41,458 nt of DNA from an uncultured Enterococcus sp. (GTDB lineage: Bacteria; Bacillota; Bacilli; Lactobacillales; Enterococcaceae), in contig CAMJVA010000001.1 in NCBI GenBank assembly GCA_946409145.1, positions 1-41,458 on the forward strand, written 5' to 3'. The position numbers were made by a program, and so were the translations under genes. The notes below the pieces were generated by a model. The model saw only the letters and a list, made by a program, of their open reading frames with translations, was not told where the DNA came from and did not search any database. Within the stretch, counting starts at the first letter, position 1. Each line of letters begins with the position of its first letter. Below, one piece after another: positions 39,762 through 41,458 of this stretch.

Positions 39762-41458
39762 ATGTACAAACGACTATTTGAGATAGATCCTTGGAAAATT
39801 TCCACGAAAAAATTTCAACCGGTGGATAAACGTCTGCAAGAATCCATTACCTCCATTGGAAATGGCTATATGGGTTCTAGAGGAATGTTTGAAGAAACTT
39901 ATTCCGGAGATACTCACCAAGGTCTTTATTTAGCCGGTGTGTGGTTTCCTGATAAAACTCGCGTAGGCTGGTGGAAAAATGGTTACCCAGATTACTTTGG
40001 TAAAGTGATTAACGCGTGTAATTTCATTGGAGTAGACATTTTGCTAAATGGAACAGTAGTGGATCTTTTTAAAGTAGCTCCAGAAGACTTTTTCTTGGAG
40101 TTAAACATGAAAAATGGCTTGCTAAAGCGAGAATTTATTTACAGTGTAGAGGATACAAAAGTAAAAATTACGTTTGAACGTTTTTTTTCCATTGTGCAAA
40201 AAGAATTATCTTGTCAAAAAATTTCCCTCACTGTCTTAAAAGGAAACCCAGAAATTTCTTTTGTCTCACAAATGAACGGCAATGTTTACAATGAAGATAG
40301 TAATTACGATGAAATTTTTTGGGAAGACCGAGGCTGTGGTTTTGAAGAAAATTTTGGCTTTTTAAGTACTGAAACAAAAGATAATCCTTTTAATACGCCA
40401 CGTTACACAGTTACTTATGCTATGGATAACCGGTTTAGTGAACCTGTCAAAGGATTAGAACAACAGGAAGAAATGTTTGTTGCTAAAAGTTTTTCACTTA
40501 AAGGAGAAGTTGGAAAAACTTATTCTTTAGAAAAATTTGTCTGGGTGGTGACAAGTCGCGATGTTACTTTGGACCAATTAGCAGTAGCTAAAAATGGTCT
40601 TAAAGATTTGGAAAAAGAAAATTTTACCACCCTTTTAAAGGCTCAAAGTGAGGCGTGGAAAAAACGTTGGGATCAAGCAGATGTCAAAATTTTCGGTTCA
40701 GACGAAGCTCAACAAGGAATTCGTTTTAATATGTTCCAATTATTTTCCACTTATTACGGAGAAGATGCGAGACTGAATGTGGGACCAAAAGGCTTCACAG
40801 GAGAAAAATATGGTGGGGCAACTTATTGGGATACTGAAGCGTGTATTGTCCCTATGTATTTATCCGTCACTCCTCAAGAAGTGACGAAAAAACTTTTGGA
40901 ATATCGGTATAAACAATTAGATGGGGCCTTTATTAATGCTAAGCGCCAAGGATTAAAAGGCGCATTGTATCCTATGGTGACTTTTACTGGAGTAGAATGT
41001 CACAACGAATGGGAAATTACTTTTGAAGAAATTCATCGTAATGGGGCTATTATTCACGCTATTGATAATTACACTAGCTATACAAAAGACCGGTCTTATT
41101 TAGACACAGACGGCATTAAAGTCGTCGTATCAGTAGCTCGTTTTTGGGCTGACCGAGTACATTTTTCAAAAAATGCTGGAAAATATATGATTCATGGAGT
41201 AACCGGTCCTAATGAATACGAAAATAACGTGAACAATAACTGGTACACTAATTATTTGGCTTCTTGGACCTTGAAATATGCCTTAGAAAATTTACCAAAA
41301 GCACAAAAGCAATCTCAAGAAGAATTAGCTGTCACAAAAGAAGAGCTAGCTCGCTGGAAAGAAATTGCGGAAAATATGTATCTTCCCTATGACGAAAAAA
41401 GACAAATTTTTGTGCAACATGATACATTTTTAGATAAAGATTTGCGACCAGCAAATAG
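39762..41458 (+). CDS. malP: maltose phosphorylase (GH65), partial, cut by window edge
   Basis: First 565 codons of a GH65 phosphorylase, open to the last base, with full-length relatives about 750-770 aa. It converts maltose and phosphate to beta-glucose 1-phosphate and glucose. It begins MYKRLFEIDPWKIS behind AAAAGGAG. YLAGVWFPDKTRVGWWKNG, GPKGFTGEKYGGATYWDTEA and GVTGPNEYENNVNNNWYTN match maltose phosphorylases of lactic acid bacteria. Glu485 in the last motif is the expected catalytic acid, and its position corresponds to the one I recall for the L. brevis enzyme. The GH65 phosphate-binding loop lies beyond the edge. Other GH65 specificities (kojibiose, trehalose) are less likely. Confidence 0.9.
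   Translation, partial: MYKRLFEIDPWKISTKKFQPVDKRLQESITSIGNGYMGSRGMFEETYSGDTHQGLYLAGVWFPDKTRVGWWKNGYPDYFGKVINACNFIGVDILLNGTVVDLFKVAPEDFFLELNMKNGLLKREFIYSVEDTKVKITFERFFSIVQKELSCQKISLTVLKGNPEISFVSQMNGNVYNEDSNYDEIFWEDRGCGFEENFGFLSTETKDNPFNTPRYTVTYAMDNRFSEPVKGLEQQEEMFVAKSFSLKGEVGKTYSLEKFVWVVTSRDVTLDQLAVAKNGLKDLEKENFTTLLKAQSEAWKKRWDQADVKIFGSDEAQQGIRFNMFQLFSTYYGEDARLNVGPKGFTGEKYGGATYWDTEACIVPMYLSVTPQEVTKKLLEYRYKQLDGAFINAKRQGLKGALYPMVTFTGVECHNEWEITFEEIHRNGAIIHAIDNYTSYTKDRSYLDTDGIKVVVSVARFWADRVHFSKNAGKYMIHGVTGPNEYENNVNNNWYTNYLASWTLKYALENLPKAQKQSQEELAVTKEELARWKEIAENMYLPYDEKRQIFVQHDTFLDKDLRPAN

Noticed and set aside
1..41458. CRISPR arrays, insertion sequences, prophage genes, tRNA or rRNA genes
   Set aside because: No spaced direct repeats, transposase, integrase, or cloverleaf sequences were seen. 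The only repeat array is the LysM coding region.

Overview
This window looks like a chromosomal segment of a low-GC Gram-positive bacterium of the order Lactobacillales, most likely Enterococcaceae. The family assignment is inference: it rests on strong AGGAGG ribosome binding sites, an AT-rich composition, an S10-spc-alpha ribosomal cluster with no map gene between adk and infA, a glucosaminidase with LysM repeats, and a GH65 maltose phosphorylase of lactic-acid-bacterial type. I see no insertion sequence, prophage, CRISPR array, tRNA or rRNA.

Layout. (1) 62-997, minus: corA magnesium transporter. (2) 1224-7433, plus: a tightly overlapping phosphate operon pstS-pstC-pstA-pstB-phoU-phoP-phoR, preceded by PhoP-box-like repeats and closed by a strong terminator. 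Its PstS is circularly permuted. (3) 7593-21800, plus: the ribosomal supercluster rpsJ to rplQ, including secY, adk, infA and rpoA. It has a consensus promoter, a structured leader, an internal promoter before infA, and a structured 3' element after rplQ. (4) 21897-24369: ecfA1-ecfA2-ecfT, the shared energizing module of ECF vitamin transporters, followed by truA. (5) 25188-27369, minus: PAP2 phosphatase, mnmL and mnmM, which pairs a membrane lipid phosphatase with two enzymes finishing the tRNA wobble modification mnm5s2U. (6) 27539-29367, minus: a DUF1700/DUF4097 envelope pair. (7) 29752-31242: a secreted glucosaminidase with four LysM repeats behind an exact WalR box, then uspA and a cation-diffusion-facilitator gene. 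(8) 33218 to the right edge: an alpha-glucoside/maltodextrin island with a LacI-family regulator, a small membrane protein, a neopullulanase-type GH13 enzyme, a CUT1 sugar ABC transporter (malE, malF, malG, minus strand) and a maltose phosphorylase cut by the window edge.

How the parts work together. The pst genes import phosphate, and PhoU and PhoPR sense and regulate uptake from the same transcript. The ribosomal cluster couples ribosome, secretion, nucleotide and RNA polymerase subunit synthesis. In the sugar island, MalEFG would import maltodextrins using an ATPase not encoded here. The GH13 enzyme would trim them and the phosphorylase would split maltose. The promoters of malE, malP and the GH13 gene each carry an upstream palindromic operator centred about -54 or -64, a position more typical of activation than of blocking. 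The malE promoter also has a cre site over its -10.

Most genes here are well-known families. The less ordinary points are the permuted PstS with its seven-gene autoregulatory operon, the operator geometry of the sugar island, several convergent gene pairs whose stop codons lie inside a shared terminator hairpin, a Met/Asp-rich tail on the DUF4097 protein, and mosaic LysM repeats.
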